A stretch of 64,000 nt of DNA from Pirellulaceae bacterium (GCA_020852965.1 JADYZV010000099.1:120335-184334), one strand, 5' to 3'. Counted from the stretch's first letter, positions 17,402-26,667 are shown. A program made the numbers and translations. The notes: generated by a model from the sequence alone, not told the origin.

Positions 17402-18760
17402 TCAGCTATCGGGATTCTTCAGCTTGCGATACAGCGTCTTGCGATCAACCCCCAGAATCTTCGCCGCTTGCGACTGGTTATTGTCAACCGCCTTGAGCAC
17501 GTGCGCAATGTAGCGACGCTCGATCTCTTCCATGGGCACTAATTCAGTCGGATCGTCACCGCCGATGTAGACCGTACTGCTTCGATGGTCGCGTACCTTT
17601 TCAGGTAGATCCTCGACCGTCAAGACGTTGTGTCGTGTCAGAGTGACTGCGCGTTCGATCACATTGCGCAATTCACGAATATTCCCAGGCCAGGAGTAGG
17701 CCAACAAGCGTTCTGCAACTGCTTCATCGACCCCTTCGATAGGACGCTGCGCCTTGGCGGCAAACCGCTCCACAAAATGTTTGGTCAGCATCAACACATC
17801 GGTCCCGCGCGCGCGCAACGGTGGCAGATGCAACTGGATGACATTGATGCGATAGAACAAGTCTGCGCGGAAGCGTTCCTCTTCAACGGCCGTCTCCAAA
17901 TCGCGGTGAGTCGCCGCTAACAAGCGAACGTTGAACGGAATCTCGCGATCGCTGCCGACCGGGCGCAAGCGGTTCTCCTCCAGCGCCCGCAGCAATTTGA
18001 CTTGCATGGCAACGGGCATGTCCCCTATTTCGTCGAGCAACAAAGTGCCTCCTTCGGCTTCGAGGAAGAGCCCTTTGCGATCCTGACGCGCATCGGTAAA
18101 CGCACCGCGAGTGTGACCAAACAGTTCGCTTTCGAGTAGTGTTTCAGACATGGCCGCACAATTGATGGCCACAAAGGGATGCCCAGATCGAGGAGAGTGG
18201 TCGTGGATGGAACGCGCGACGAGCTCCTTTCCTGTGCCGCTTTCGCCCGTGATCAATAGCGAAGCATCCGAGGCGGCCAAGCGTGGCAGTTGGTCGTAGA
18301 TGCGATGCATGGCTGGGCTGTCGCCTATTAGTTCGCCGAACGGTCGCGGCAGGTTCTGCTGCTCGGTCAACAATTTGACTTGACGCCCCAGTTGTTGCCG
18401 CTCGACCGCTCGATCTATGGTCAGCGCCAACAGATCGAGTTCAACGGGCTTGGTGATGAAATCGTAGGCCCCAGCGCGCATGGCCGCCACCGCAGTCTCC
18501 AAACTGCCAAACGCAGTCATGACCACGACCGCGATGTCGGGACGCGTGCGTTGCAGTTCATCACATAGCTGTAGACCACTCGTCCCCGGCATACGCACGT
18601 CGGTCAGCACCACGTCGATATTCTGCTCGCGCACGATATCGAGCGCTGCCGTCGCCGATTGGCACCACTGTGTACGATGCCCCCGCAAGCGCAAGTCGGT
18701 CTCCAGCATCTCGCACATGCTCTGCTGGTCATCGACGATCAATATCGAGCCGGCTGCCAT
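17402..18760 (-). CDS. NtrC-family sigma-54-dependent response regulator
   Basis: This 452-residue protein has three domains. The receiver domain (1-120) has the phosphoacceptor Asp54 in VLTDVRMPG and Lys104. The AAA+ sigma-54 activation domain has Walker A GESGTGKE (172-179), the sigma-54-contacting GAFTDA loop (219-224) and the SWPGNIRELRN sensor region. The C-terminal Fis-type helix-turn-helix reads AAKILGVDRKTLYRKLK. It activates sigma-54 promoters after phosphorylation. It starts 2 bases after the enolase-superfamily gene on the same strand, so the two are co-transcribed. No histidine kinase is adjacent on this strand; a plus-strand kinase is near but already paired with its own regulator. 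Confidence 0.95.
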   Translation of the reverse strand: MAAGSILIVDDQQSMCEMLETDLRLRGHRTQWCQSATAALDIVREQNIDVVLTDVRMPGTSGLQLCDELQRTRPDIAVVVMTAFGSLETAVAAMRAGAYDFITKPVELDLLALTIDRAVERQQLGRQVKLLTEQQNLPRPFGELIGDSPAMHRIYDQLPRLAASDASLLITGESGTGKELVARSIHDHSPRSGHPFVAINCAAMSETLLESELFGHTRGAFTDARQDRKGLFLEAEGGTLLLDEIGDMPVAMQVKLLRALEENRLRPVGSDREIPFNVRLLAATHRDLETAVEEERFRADLFYRINVIQLHLPPLRARGTDVLMLTKHFVERFAAKAQRPIEGVDEAVAERLLAYSWPGNIRELRNVIERAVTLTRHNVLTVEDLPEKVRDHRSSTVYIGGDDPTELVPMEEIERRYIAHVLKAVDNNQSQAAKILGVDRKTLYRKLKNPDS

Positions 18761-18762
18761 GA

Positions 18763-20145
18763 TTATTCACCACTCGGGCTGTCGGTTCCCAATGGTTTCC
18801 AGTCGAAGCCGAGTCCCGGGCCGTCGAGTAGTTCCGTGGGAATGGTTCCGTAGCGCACGCGAAACATCGGTGCGTACTGTTGCATATACGCTTCATTGCC
18901 CATGGGGCAATACTGACGACCGTTTCCTTCAATCGCGGCTACCTTGGGGAGGCGGCTGGCCAGGCTAGCCGAGTGCAAGAAGGAACCGCCGATACAAGTC
19001 AAGTCTTGTACACAGGTGAACATCTTGTAGTGGCTGGCCGCCGCTCCCATCAACAGTGCCTCCGACTGCCCCTTACAAGCCTTCAGGGCGACTCCCGTAT
19101 AGCCGCGCTGACGCGCCAATCGCAAGCTGGCAAAGTCCGTCAATGATTCATCAATAACCACCGGGCGAAGCCGCGAAATGCGATGTACGGTCATCTCAGT
19201 TCGCGTGGTCAAATCACGCGGAGTGGGTTGCTCGATATACTGCAAGCGATCAAAGGACAGCCGACTCAATCGCTCGATACGCTCGAGCAAATCGAGCACG
19301 TAGTCTTCGTTGGGACACTGTTCATTGAAGTCAAACGAGAGCTTCCAATTGCGCTCTGGAGCAACCGCCTCGCTAATCCTCGTGACTTCGACAATGCGCC
19401 CCACGTCCCAATCGATGTTATTGCCAGCCAGTTTGATTTTTAAGTGACTGATACCATCGGATTGCAACCATTCTTCGAGCGTCTCGGGATAGCCATCGTC
19501 CAGCCGCGTTTTGATGTCTTGACCGCTAAGCGGATCGAGAGCCCCTACCAGGTGGTACAAGGGCATCGTCGCCTTCGGCTTCTCGGACAAGTAGTCGACA
19601 GGATACTTGCCCTCAAACTCTTCGTTGAGGTAGGCGCTCAAGTCCTCATTGAGGAACTCCGCCGACATCAAATCAAAACTGTTGCGACCATGCAAGCGAC
19701 CGAAGGCGTCGTGAATGGCCGCTTCCAACGGACTGGCGGCCATCATGGCGGCCAGCTTGGGAATCGGTTCAGTGATCTTGTACTCTTGTACCATCTCCGA
19801 AGAAATGGCATCTCGTAACTTCCCAATGCGATGAGTAATCTGCAACGGATCGCCGGTCAGCGAGGCGTCCTGCGCGCGCGCTGCCAGACGTTTAGCCAGC
19901 TCGATCAAAAGCTTTAACGTGACTTTCGACGGAATCTTGCTCGGCCACGCCCAAGCATTGCCCATCGTCATCTCACCCACCCCGACGGTTTTCTTGCGCC
20001 CGCCGACCTGGGTAACGGAGACTTCTGTTCGGAGCACGCACACATCTTCCACCACGCGACCACCAAACTTCATTGGCTGGCGATACTGGAATGCACGCGT
20101 ACTGTTTTCGACCGTTTTGAGGTTGATATCCGTAGCCTTGCCCAT
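18763..20145 (-). CDS. Enolase-superfamily (mandelate racemase/muconate lactonising-like) enzyme
   Basis: This is a 460-residue member of the enolase superfamily. The C-terminal barrel shows the superfamily pattern: a Lys-x-Lys pair (HLKIKLAG), the first metal ligand in SFDFNEQ, the second in YIEQPT, the third in VIDES, and a lysine in GVALKACKG. These arrangements support enolisation of a carboxylate by abstraction of an alpha-proton. The substrate is unknown. The protein is longer than typical family members (about 370-400), with additional N-terminal and mid-domain segments. It is directly upstream of the sigma-54 regulator (2-base gap), so the regulator may control its own substrate pathway. 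Confidence 0.82.
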   Translation of the reverse strand: MGKATDINLKTVENSTRAFQYRQPMKFGGRVVEDVCVLRTEVSVTQVGGRKKTVGVGEMTMGNAWAWPSKIPSKVTLKLLIELAKRLAARAQDASLTGDPLQITHRIGKLRDAISSEMVQEYKITEPIPKLAAMMAASPLEAAIHDAFGRLHGRNSFDLMSAEFLNEDLSAYLNEEFEGKYPVDYLSEKPKATMPLYHLVGALDPLSGQDIKTRLDDGYPETLEEWLQSDGISHLKIKLAGNNIDWDVGRIVEVTRISEAVAPERNWKLSFDFNEQCPNEDYVLDLLERIERLSRLSFDRLQYIEQPTPRDLTTRTEMTVHRISRLRPVVIDESLTDFASLRLARQRGYTGVALKACKGQSEALLMGAAASHYKMFTCVQDLTCIGGSFLHSASLASRLPKVAAIEGNGRQYCPMGNEAYMQQYAPMFRVRYGTIPTELLDGPGLGFDWKPLGTDSPSGE

Positions 20146-20270
20146 TGCGGGAGGTTCCCTTTCCTGTTTGCAGTGCAGACGGTTTTCACAGCGAAAAACG
20201 CCAAGGTCTTGGCCTGAGATTTCCTCGCCAAACAGGCACTAAAGTAGCACAATTGCCCCGCCGGTGGCAG

Positions 20271-20341
20271 GTGTCGTATCCAATCTAGCCAGCCAACCGA
20301 CTTTGGTGATAGATCCGCAGTGCTACAGTTGGATACGAGAC
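20271..20341. promoter_or_regulatory. Inverted repeat in divergent promoter region
   Basis: GTGTCGTATCCAA at 20271-20283 and TTGGATACGAGAC at 20329-20341 are inverted copies with one mismatch. They lie between the divergent enolase-like gene and the two-component operon. A second pair (TAGCAC/GTGCTA) flanks the same region. It could be a regulator-binding site, for example for the RstA-like protein. The rest of the 338-base spacer shows nothing else I can assign. Confidence 0.35.
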
Positions 20342-20483
20342 TTAGCGAGAGTTTCGAGTAATCCCGAGCACAATGGAGCTATAGTATTTCTTACTTTGGT
20401 AGAATACACGGGCGTTTGAGCTGAACTTCGCCAGCCGCTAGCGGCGAGATCGGGACTAAACAATACTAGTCAGGAGCGGATCA

Positions 20484-21170
20484 TTGACCTATCGAGTACT
20501 GCTGGTCGAAGACGACTTGCCGTTGGCAGAGATGGTGCGGGATTTTCTTGTCGGAGAGGACTACGAAGTCACGATTGAGGGCAACGGACGACAAGCCGCT
20601 GCGCGCATCGCTTCCGAGCCTTTTGATGCGGTAGTCTTGGATATTGGCTTGCCAGGAATGGATGGTTTTGAAGTTTGTCGCAGCGTACGTCCCCATTTCG
20701 CTGGTCCAATCATCGTGCTGACCGCTCGCGGAGACGAGATGGATGAAGTGATCGCCTTGGAGGTTGGTGCCGACGACTTCGTGCGCAAACCCGTTCGCCC
20801 GCGCGCTCTTTTGGCTCGAATGAAAAGTCATCTGCGGCGCATTGATACTCCGAGCAGCAACGAACAGCGACAGGAGATCGTGGTGGACGATCTGCACATT
20901 GACGAAGGGAGCCGCAATGTACGTCTGGGCGGTGAGCCGATCGAACTGAGCACCGCGGAGTTCGATCTGCTGACCTACCTCGCGCGGCGGGCAGGACAGG
21001 TGGTTCCGCGTAAAGAAATCTATTTGGAACTGCTCGAGATACCCTACGACGGGCTCGATCGTTCGATCGATTTGCGAGTCTCACGCTTGCGTCGCAAGCT
21101 GGGCGACGATCCGAACACTCCCGAACGGATTAAGTCGATCCGCGGCGTCGGCTATTTGTTGGCAAAGTAA
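20484..21170 (+). CDS. OmpR/RstA-like response regulator
   Basis: This 228-residue response regulator has a receiver domain (Asp53 in VVLDIGLPGMDG, Lys102) and a C-terminal winged-helix DNA-binding domain (EIYLELLEIPYDGLDRSIDLRVSRLRRKL). It most resembles RstA among OmpR-family members. The start codon is TTG at 20484, chosen because GTCAGGAGCGG, a good Shine-Dalgarno, precedes it by about 6-7 bases and the receiver domain begins immediately (YRVLLVEDD). The cognate histidine kinase starts 26 bases downstream. It would be phosphorylated by that kinase and bind promoters of unknown targets. Confidence 0.93.
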   Translation: MTYRVLLVEDDLPLAEMVRDFLVGEDYEVTIEGNGRQAAARIASEPFDAVVLDIGLPGMDGFEVCRSVRPHFAGPIIVLTARGDEMDEVIALEVGADDFVRKPVRPRALLARMKSHLRRIDTPSSNEQRQEIVVDDLHIDEGSRNVRLGGEPIELSTAEFDLLTYLARRAGQVVPRKEIYLELLEIPYDGLDRSIDLRVSRLRRKLGDDPNTPERIKSIRGVGYLLAK

Positions 21171-21196
21171 CGCTCATGGTTGGCAAAGCAAACTGA

Positions 21197-22483
21197 ATGT
21201 CACGACTATTCCTTCGCTTTTATCTTGGTGTCATCGCCATTCTGTTTGCTGCCTGGTTGATTCAGGCATACGTATTCCGTCGCGCCGCTCTGGAAAACAA
21301 TATCCCCGTGATCGAGGATATTTTGGCGGGAGGCGCACGCCTGGCGCGCGAGCGACTGGTGGCCGAAGACCAGGAGCATTGGCCCGAAGCACTTGCGCAG
21401 TTGCAGCAGCAGTTCGACTATCCATTGCGAATCGTTTCGCGAGCCGACTATCCCATGGACACAACGATGGCAGCACGCATGGATCGAGGAGAAATCGCAC
21501 TTTATCGTGGAGGTATCATTGTCGCATTGCCGCAGTCCAACATGCTTCTCGAATTGGGGCCACTCCCTTCCTTTGCGGGGCCAACACAAATGGATATTAC
21601 CGTCGGATTGGGTAGTGTGTTCCTGCTCAGCGCGCTGGGTATTGCCATCCTGTTGCGACCGCTGGTCGGCGGATTGCATTCGGTCGAACGGACGGCCCTA
21701 GCCATTGCCGGAGGGGATTTGTCGGCGCGAATCGGCGATGGTCGACGGAATCTTAAACTGCCATTGGCTGGGGCCTTCAACACCATGGCCGACCGCGTGG
21801 AACAATTGCTAAGTGCGCAGAAGGAATTGCTCCAAGCGGTCTCGCATGAACTGCGCACCCCCTTGGCACGCATTAAGTTCGGCACGGAGTTGTTGCGCAG
21901 TGCGGAAGACCCAGGCCAACGCACGAAACGTATTGAAGCGATCGACGATGCCGCCGATCAGCTCGAAGAATTGGTAGGAGAATTGCTGACCTATGTTCGC
22001 TTCGATGCGCAGAGCGACGCAGCCGATTTTGAAACCTGTTTCGTGGGAGAATTGCTCGAAGAGGCCGTTGACAACTATGCGGCCTTGTATCCCCATATCG
22101 CATTTGTCGTCGAATTGACAAGGTCGGATTTATCGCTGCACACACTTCGCACTGGCTTACTCCGCGCGGTTGGCAATTTAGTCAGCAACGCCAGCAAATA
22201 CGGCCGCACGCGTGTGGTCGTCGCTGCGAGCGACGCCTCCCATCAGATCACGATTACCGTCGACGATGACGGGCTCGGCATCGCCCAAGGGCAGCGGGCG
22301 GAAGTCTTCGAGCCCTTCAAACGCCTCGCTTCCGACTCCTCGTATCCCGGCGCTGGGTTAGGGCTGGCGCTGGTGCGTCGAATTTCTCGCCGGCTCGGCG
22401 GCACCGTCGCCATCTCGACCAGCCCGCTAGGAGGTGCGCGATTCACGATGACGCTTCCCAAACAGCCCACTCAGAATTCGTAG
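21197..22483 (+). CDS. RstB-like sensor histidine kinase
   Basis: This 428-residue inner-membrane sensor kinase has TM1 at about 8-27 and a periplasmic domain of about 105 residues. TM2 is at about 134-153, followed by a HAMP linker (LVGGLHSVERTALAIAGGD). The dimerisation/phosphoacceptor box AVSHELRTP has His217, and the HATPase domain has N (NLVSNASKYG), G1 (DDDGLGI) and G2 (GAGLGLAL) boxes. It lies 26 bases after its response regulator and faces a minus-strand MBL gene that ends 2 bases beyond its stop. The N-terminal FLRFYLGVIAILFAAW stretch resembles RstB. The stimulus is unknown. Confidence 0.93.
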   Translation: MSRLFLRFYLGVIAILFAAWLIQAYVFRRAALENNIPVIEDILAGGARLARERLVAEDQEHWPEALAQLQQQFDYPLRIVSRADYPMDTTMAARMDRGEIALYRGGIIVALPQSNMLLELGPLPSFAGPTQMDITVGLGSVFLLSALGIAILLRPLVGGLHSVERTALAIAGGDLSARIGDGRRNLKLPLAGAFNTMADRVEQLLSAQKELLQAVSHELRTPLARIKFGTELLRSAEDPGQRTKRIEAIDDAADQLEELVGELLTYVRFDAQSDAADFETCFVGELLEEAVDNYAALYPHIAFVVELTRSDLSLHTLRTGLLRAVGNLVSNASKYGRTRVVVAASDASHQITITVDDDGLGIAQGQRAEVFEPFKRLASDSSYPGAGLGLALVRRISRRLGGTVAISTSPLGGARFTMTLPKQPTQNS

Positions 22484-22484
22484 T

Positions 22485-23246
22485 TCAGAATTCGTAGGTT
22501 TGGGCGCTCATCGCAAAATGGCATCGTGGAAGCTCCAGCGCGGCAACCTCGGCGACTATCTGGGCGGCGCAGTTGGGCTTCATGTGCGTCACGTACCAAT
22601 CGACTTCTCGCTGCAATTTTTTGGTCTCGGCCAAGAACCCTTGCGGAGTCAAATGCTGCGACACATCTGCCAACCATTGCTGCGCATTGGCAAAACTAAT
22701 TTCCAAAAAAACGGCTCGCAATCTTTCGAAAGTTGATAGGAACTCCCAGATGGCGTCACAAGCTGCCGTGTCGGCAACCAAGGCAATCGCCGCCGTGTCG
22801 TCTTCAACTAAATAGCCCAGCGTCGGAATGGTATGTTGCACATCGAACGCGGTCACGCGTTTATTGCCGACGACGACCGTCTGTCCATGCTCAATTGTGC
22901 AGACTTCAACGAACGGAGAAGTGTGCCCGGACAAACGGAACACATCGGGCCAAATGTGATCGTTGAATACATGCTGTCTAAGGTCATCGATGGTCGCAGA
23001 ATTCGCATAGAGCCGGATGCATTCCGGAGTGGGAGTGTAGACGTTGTCGATCAACAATGGAAGCGTCGCGATGTGATCGGTATGAGAATGAGACAAGAAG
23101 ATGGTGCTCAACTTTTTCTGATCGACCAACGGCATTAGCCCCAGCGCCCCGGCGTCGAATGCCAAGTCCCCATCCAACACATACGAAATCAAGTTCGCTT
23201 GGTATCGCGAGGCGCTTTCGCTCCCATCGACAATTGTCAATCGCAT
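22485..23246 (-). CDS. MBL-fold hydrolase resembling class II cyclic-nucleotide phosphodiesterase
   Basis: This is a 253-residue metallo-beta-lactamase-fold protein. The metal-binding motif SHSHTDH is at about 52-58, with later ligands in VQHTIPTLGY and ALVADTAAC. The start (LTIVDGSESASRYQANLISYVLDGDLAFDAGALG) and the region after the motif (IATLPLLIDNVY) recall the PDEase II group that hydrolyses cAMP, as well as RNase Z-like relatives. I favour a cyclic-nucleotide or other phosphodiester hydrolase. Its stop nearly touches that of the convergent kinase. The gene follows nagB by only 24 bases on the same strand, so the two may be co-transcribed. Confidence 0.75.
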   Translation of the reverse strand: MRLTIVDGSESASRYQANLISYVLDGDLAFDAGALGLMPLVDQKKLSTIFLSHSHTDHIATLPLLIDNVYTPTPECIRLYANSATIDDLRQHVFNDHIWPDVFRLSGHTSPFVEVCTIEHGQTVVVGNKRVTAFDVQHTIPTLGYLVEDDTAAIALVADTAACDAIWEFLSTFERLRAVFLEISFANAQQWLADVSQHLTPQGFLAETKKLQREVDWYVTHMKPNCAAQIVAEVAALELPRCHFAMSAQTYEF

Positions 23247-23270
23247 TCACGTGTCCTGTCATCAAAACGG

Positions 23271-24074
23271 CTAGTGCACGGGCTCGATCTGCTGTTGCAG
23301 TTCCAAGCCACGTTGAATTTGCTCTACCTCGTGATAATAGTCGGCGCGCAATAGGTCGGCGGCCGCCGCGCGGTCCAGCAGCACGTCGACGCGTGGATGC
23401 AATTGCAGAGCCGAGGCTGGTACCTGAGCGGAAACCGGGCCTTCGACGAGCGCCTTCACCGTGGCCGCTTTGTTGCTGCCAGTAGCCAACAGCACAATCC
23501 GCCGCGCTTCGAGAATCGTTCCAACGCCCATCGTCATCGATAGCTTGGGCACTTCTTCCAGCGACGAAAAGAAGCGCGCATTGTCGTGGCGCGTCCGCTC
23601 GGTCAGGGCTTTGATGCGTGTGCGACTGGCCAATGAGCTCCCCGGTTCATTGAAAGCGATATGCCCATCGCTGCCGACTCCAAGCAATTGCAAGTCGATA
23701 CCACCAGCGGCAGCAATCTGCTGCTCATACGCGCAACACGCCGTGGGGATATCCGCCGCGTTGCCATCGGGCAAATGGCAGCGACTGAGCTCAAAATCTG
23801 CCAACTCAAATAGATGCCGATGCATGAAGCTACGATACGATTGCTCGTGCCCCAACGGCAGGCCGACGTATTCGTCCAAGTTGAAGGTACTCACTCCTGC
23901 AAAACTGACCTGTCCCGCCCGATGTCGCACAATCAGCTCTTGGTACGTTCCCAACGGCGTGCCCCCAGTGGCCAGCCCCAACACGCACTGTGGATTGGAA
24001 GAAACAAGCTGGCAAATCAAATCAGCAGCTCGCAAGCTAACTTGTTCAGAATTTTCAAGGATGACTACGCGCAT
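23271..24074 (-). CDS. nagB: Glucosamine-6-phosphate deaminase
   Basis: This 267-residue enzyme is essentially the length of E. coli NagB. It converts glucosamine-6-phosphate to fructose-6-phosphate and ammonia. The phosphate-binding loop is LATGGTPLGTY, the catalytic Asp67 lies in TFNLDEYVGL and His138 in GVGSDGHIAFNEPGS. I start at ATG 24074 (MRVVILENSEQ), matching the family; the frame is open 27 codons upstream but those residues are not conserved. It precedes the MBL gene on the same strand. It acts opposite to GlmS, encoded at 10680. A second NagB-like domain is fused to a PIG-L protein at 53320. Confidence 0.93.
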   Translation of the reverse strand: MRVVILENSEQVSLRAADLICQLVSSNPQCVLGLATGGTPLGTYQELIVRHRAGQVSFAGVSTFNLDEYVGLPLGHEQSYRSFMHRHLFELADFELSRCHLPDGNAADIPTACCAYEQQIAAAGGIDLQLLGVGSDGHIAFNEPGSSLASRTRIKALTERTRHDNARFFSSLEEVPKLSMTMGVGTILEARRIVLLATGSNKAATVKALVEGPVSAQVPASALQLHPRVDVLLDRAAAADLLRADYYHEVEQIQRGLELQQQIEPVH

Positions 24075-24141
24075 GGGATAACCGAGTGAGAGTCGTGTGT
24101 GGAGGGAGAGCCGAGTCGCGCCGGGCCATTGGGACGATTGT

Positions 24142-24156
24142 ATTGCAAGCTGCAAT
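24142..24156. promoter_or_regulatory. Perfect inverted repeat upstream of nagB
   Basis: ATTGCA-AGC-TGCAAT lies 68 bases before the nagB start in the divergent spacer with mqnA. It is a plausible operator for a dimeric regulator, but no regulator gene adjoins it. Confidence 0.3.
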
Positions 24157-24334
24157 TGTAGTCCAAACCGATTCCTATCGCAGCCCTGTAAGGTTTTGTC
24201 CTGAACGAAGCCCCCTCTGTGCCTCTGCGTTTCAAAATTTTACCCGATAGGCCCAAAGAACCACCCCTCCGATTGTCAAGTTAAATCTTCTCGATTGGTG
24301 CGGTTAAAGCTGGGGCTAGAGAAAGTTCCTTCGA

Positions 24335-24355
24335 GATGCCAAAATAGTTGGCATC
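24335..24355. promoter_or_regulatory. Short hairpin upstream of mqnA
   Basis: GATGCCAA/TTGGCATC forms a perfect 8-bp stem with a 5-base loop, 88 bases before mqnA. There is no T-run. It may be a structure in the leader or an operator; the rest of the 368-base spacer shows nothing else. Confidence 0.35.
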
Positions 24356-24442
24356 CTAAACACATTATTCCAAGCAGGTTGTTGTTCAAAGGTCAACGCC
24401 ACGGGCTGCTGCCTGCCTTGGAGCCCACACAAAGCAAAATCG

Positions 24443-25234
24443 ATGAGCGTCTCCATTGGAGCTGTATCCTACCTCAATACCAAGCCACTGATCTTTGGCT
24501 TGCAGCAGCAATTAGATTGCCAACTGCGACTGGACCTTCCCAGTCGTTTGGCTGACGATCTGGCGGCTAGGAAGCTCGACGTGGCCTTGATTCCGTCGGT
24601 GGAATTTCTTCGCGGAAGACAATTTTCCATTGTTAGTGACGCGTGTATCGCCTGCCGTGGCCCAGTTCGCAGTGTGCGAGTGCTGTTTCGCAAACCCCCA
24701 CAGCGTGCTCGCAGCCTAGCACTCGATGAGGGGTCGCGCACGAGCGCAGTGCTGGCGCAAGTGCTACTCGCCCGTCGCTACAACATCCGCCCGAGCCTGC
24801 AGTCATTCAAGATCGATGCTGCGGTCGATTCGGTGCAAGCCGACGCAGTCTTGATGATTGGCGACCGCGCAATGAACATCGACACCTCCGCCTATGTCGC
24901 CGACTGGGATCTCGGTGAAGAATGGACCCGCGAGACCGGTTTGCCCTTCGTATTTGCGATGTGGGTAGCGGCCGGCTCACAAATTCCGGCGGAGGTTTCG
25001 CAGGCATTGCAACGCGCCCGCGACGCCGGGCTGGCTCACATCGATAGCATCGTAGCCGCAGAAGCTCCACGCTACGGCTTGACCGCAACCGATTGTCGCG
25101 CTTACTTTCTAGAGCAACTTCACTTTACGCTCGGGCCACGCGAGCTGGCTGGATTGGATCTTTTTCGCCAATGGGCCATCGACTTGCAACTGCTCCCTGC
25201 CACTTCACAACCACTGGTTTTAGCTCCCCTATGA
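24443..25234 (+). CDS. mqnA: Chorismate dehydratase (futalosine menaquinone pathway)
   Basis: This 263-residue MqnA-type protein has a periplasmic-binding-protein-like fold. It would convert chorismate to 3-enolpyruvyl-benzoate, the entry step of the futalosine route to menaquinone. The N-terminus SIGAVSYLNTKPLIFGL, the segment LDVALIPSVEFLRG and the DEGSRTSAVLAQ strand match the family. Its stop codon overlaps the start of mqnC by 4 bases (ATGA), so the two enzymes are translationally coupled. Confidence 0.9.
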   Translation: MSVSIGAVSYLNTKPLIFGLQQQLDCQLRLDLPSRLADDLAARKLDVALIPSVEFLRGRQFSIVSDACIACRGPVRSVRVLFRKPPQRARSLALDEGSRTSAVLAQVLLARRYNIRPSLQSFKIDAAVDSVQADAVLMIGDRAMNIDTSAYVADWDLGEEWTRETGLPFVFAMWVAAGSQIPAEVSQALQRARDAGLAHIDSIVAAEAPRYGLTATDCRAYFLEQLHFTLGPRELAGLDLFRQWAIDLQLLPATSQPLVLAPL

Positions 25235-26367
25235 TTGCAAAAATTCTAGAAAAATCGGTCTCTGGCCAGCGCATTTCCCCGGACGAGGGCTTGGAGCTGC
25301 TCAAGTCGCACGAATTGACCCTTATTGGTTCGGCTGCCGACCGAGTCGCACGACGAATGCACCCCGAGCCATTCCGCACGTATAACATCGATCGCAACAT
25401 CAACTACTCCAACATTTGTACGGCAGTCTGCGATTTCTGCGCGTTCTATCGCTCTCCCAAGAGCGATGAAGGCTACGTCTTGCCCCGTGCTGAACTGCTC
25501 AGAAAAGTTGAAGAGACCGTTGCGTTAGGGGGCAATCAGATACTCATGCAAGGCGGTTTGCATCCAAAGTTTAAACTCGATTGGTACGAAGAACTGCTGT
25601 CGGACATCAAGGGCGAGTTTCCCCAAGTCAACATCCACGGCTTCAGCCCGCCCGAGATCCATCACTTCACCAAGCTCAACCACCTTTCGTTGCGAGAAGT
25701 GCTCGAGCGACTGAAGCAGGCCGGCTTGGGGAGCTTGCCCGGCGGAGGAGCCGAAATCCTGGTCGATCGCGTTCGAGGCGAAATTACGCGTGGCAAAGTC
25801 ATGACCGACGATTGGCTCAATGTCATGCGCGCCTGGCATGAATTGGGCGGAATCAGCTCGGCCACCATGATGTTCGGCCATGTCGAGACGCTCGAAGAAC
25901 GCATCGAACATCTCCAGCGCTTGCGTACCTTGCAGGACGAGACGAGTGGTTTTAGCGCCTTCATCTGCTGGACCTTTCAGCCCGAACACACCGATCTCGC
26001 CCATCTGAGCCCCAAAGGTGCCTTCGACTACCTACATACTCAAGCAGTCGCCAGACTCTACTTGGACAACATCCCAAATATCCAAAGTAGCTGGGTCACC
26101 CAAGGGCTGAAGATTGGACAGTTGGCCATGCTCTACGGTGCCAACGACATGGGGAGCCTGATGATCGAAGAGAACGTGGTAGCCGAAGCGGGCACCGTTC
26201 ACCTTCTGACGCTCGACCAAATCCGCGATGCCATCAGCGAACTCGGCTACCAGCCACGGCAGCGCGACGTGTTCTACCAGTTGGTAGACCCACAACTGGA
26301 ACAAATGGCTATCGCGTCCAATCGTGCGGGAGCGAAGAGCCCAACTCTACCTGTTGTCATGAATTGA
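25231..26367 (+). CDS. mqnC: Dehypoxanthine-futalosine cyclase, radical SAM
   Basis: This 378-residue radical-SAM enzyme has its Fe4S4 cluster motif as CTAVCDFC (Cx3Cx2C) near residue 68. I assign MqnC rather than MqnE because of the MqnC-type stretches SLPGGGAEILVDRVR and FICWTFQPEHTDL. It cyclises dehypoxanthinyl futalosine in menaquinone synthesis. The start is ATG 25231, overlapping mqnA; the frame extends 46 codons into mqnA but those residues are not conserved. Confidence 0.92.
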   Translation: MIAKILEKSVSGQRISPDEGLELLKSHELTLIGSAADRVARRMHPEPFRTYNIDRNINYSNICTAVCDFCAFYRSPKSDEGYVLPRAELLRKVEETVALGGNQILMQGGLHPKFKLDWYEELLSDIKGEFPQVNIHGFSPPEIHHFTKLNHLSLREVLERLKQAGLGSLPGGGAEILVDRVRGEITRGKVMTDDWLNVMRAWHELGGISSATMMFGHVETLEERIEHLQRLRTLQDETSGFSAFICWTFQPEHTDLAHLSPKGAFDYLHTQAVARLYLDNIPNIQSSWVTQGLKIGQLAMLYGANDMGSLMIEENVVAEAGTVHLLTLDQIRDAISELGYQPRQRDVFYQLVDPQLEQMAIASNRAGAKSPTLPVVMN

Positions 26368-26430
26368 CCCGACACCGCGCATTGGCGTTATGCTTGCCCC
26401 TTTGGTACAATACCGAAGCCGCTAAATAGC

Positions 26431-26586
26431 TTAAGCAAACCAGTTTTTCGGCTGCGCGTCGAGGTTGGCGGAGAGAGTTACTGTTTAACCGCGTCAGCGC
26501 TCGCGCGGTTAAACAGACTAATTTTTCGGCCGCGCATGAAGGCTGCCGGAGAAGATTTTTGTTTAACCGCGCCAGCGCTATTGCGA
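26431..26586. repeat. Two tandem 78-bp units of repeat family C
   Basis: Units 26431-26508 and 26509-26586 align across their lengths. They share TTTTTCGGC near the start and GTTTAACCGCG with CAGCGCT near the end, where GTTTAACCGCG and CGCGGTTAA can pair. A third copy is at about 38584-38654 and an inverted partial copy at 17347. They occupy most of the spacer between mqnC and the cytochrome c peroxidase gene. Confidence 0.75.
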
Positions 26587-26667
26587 TCAATTAGATCAGT
26601 CCTTCCTCAGTTTTTCACTCACAATTTCGCATTAATCAAATCAGACTCGTTTCGGAGATTGAGATCT

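Noticed and set aside
26536..26667. N-terminal extension of the cytochrome c peroxidase
   Set aside because: It overlaps repeat family C and would bury the signal peptide that begins at 26668.
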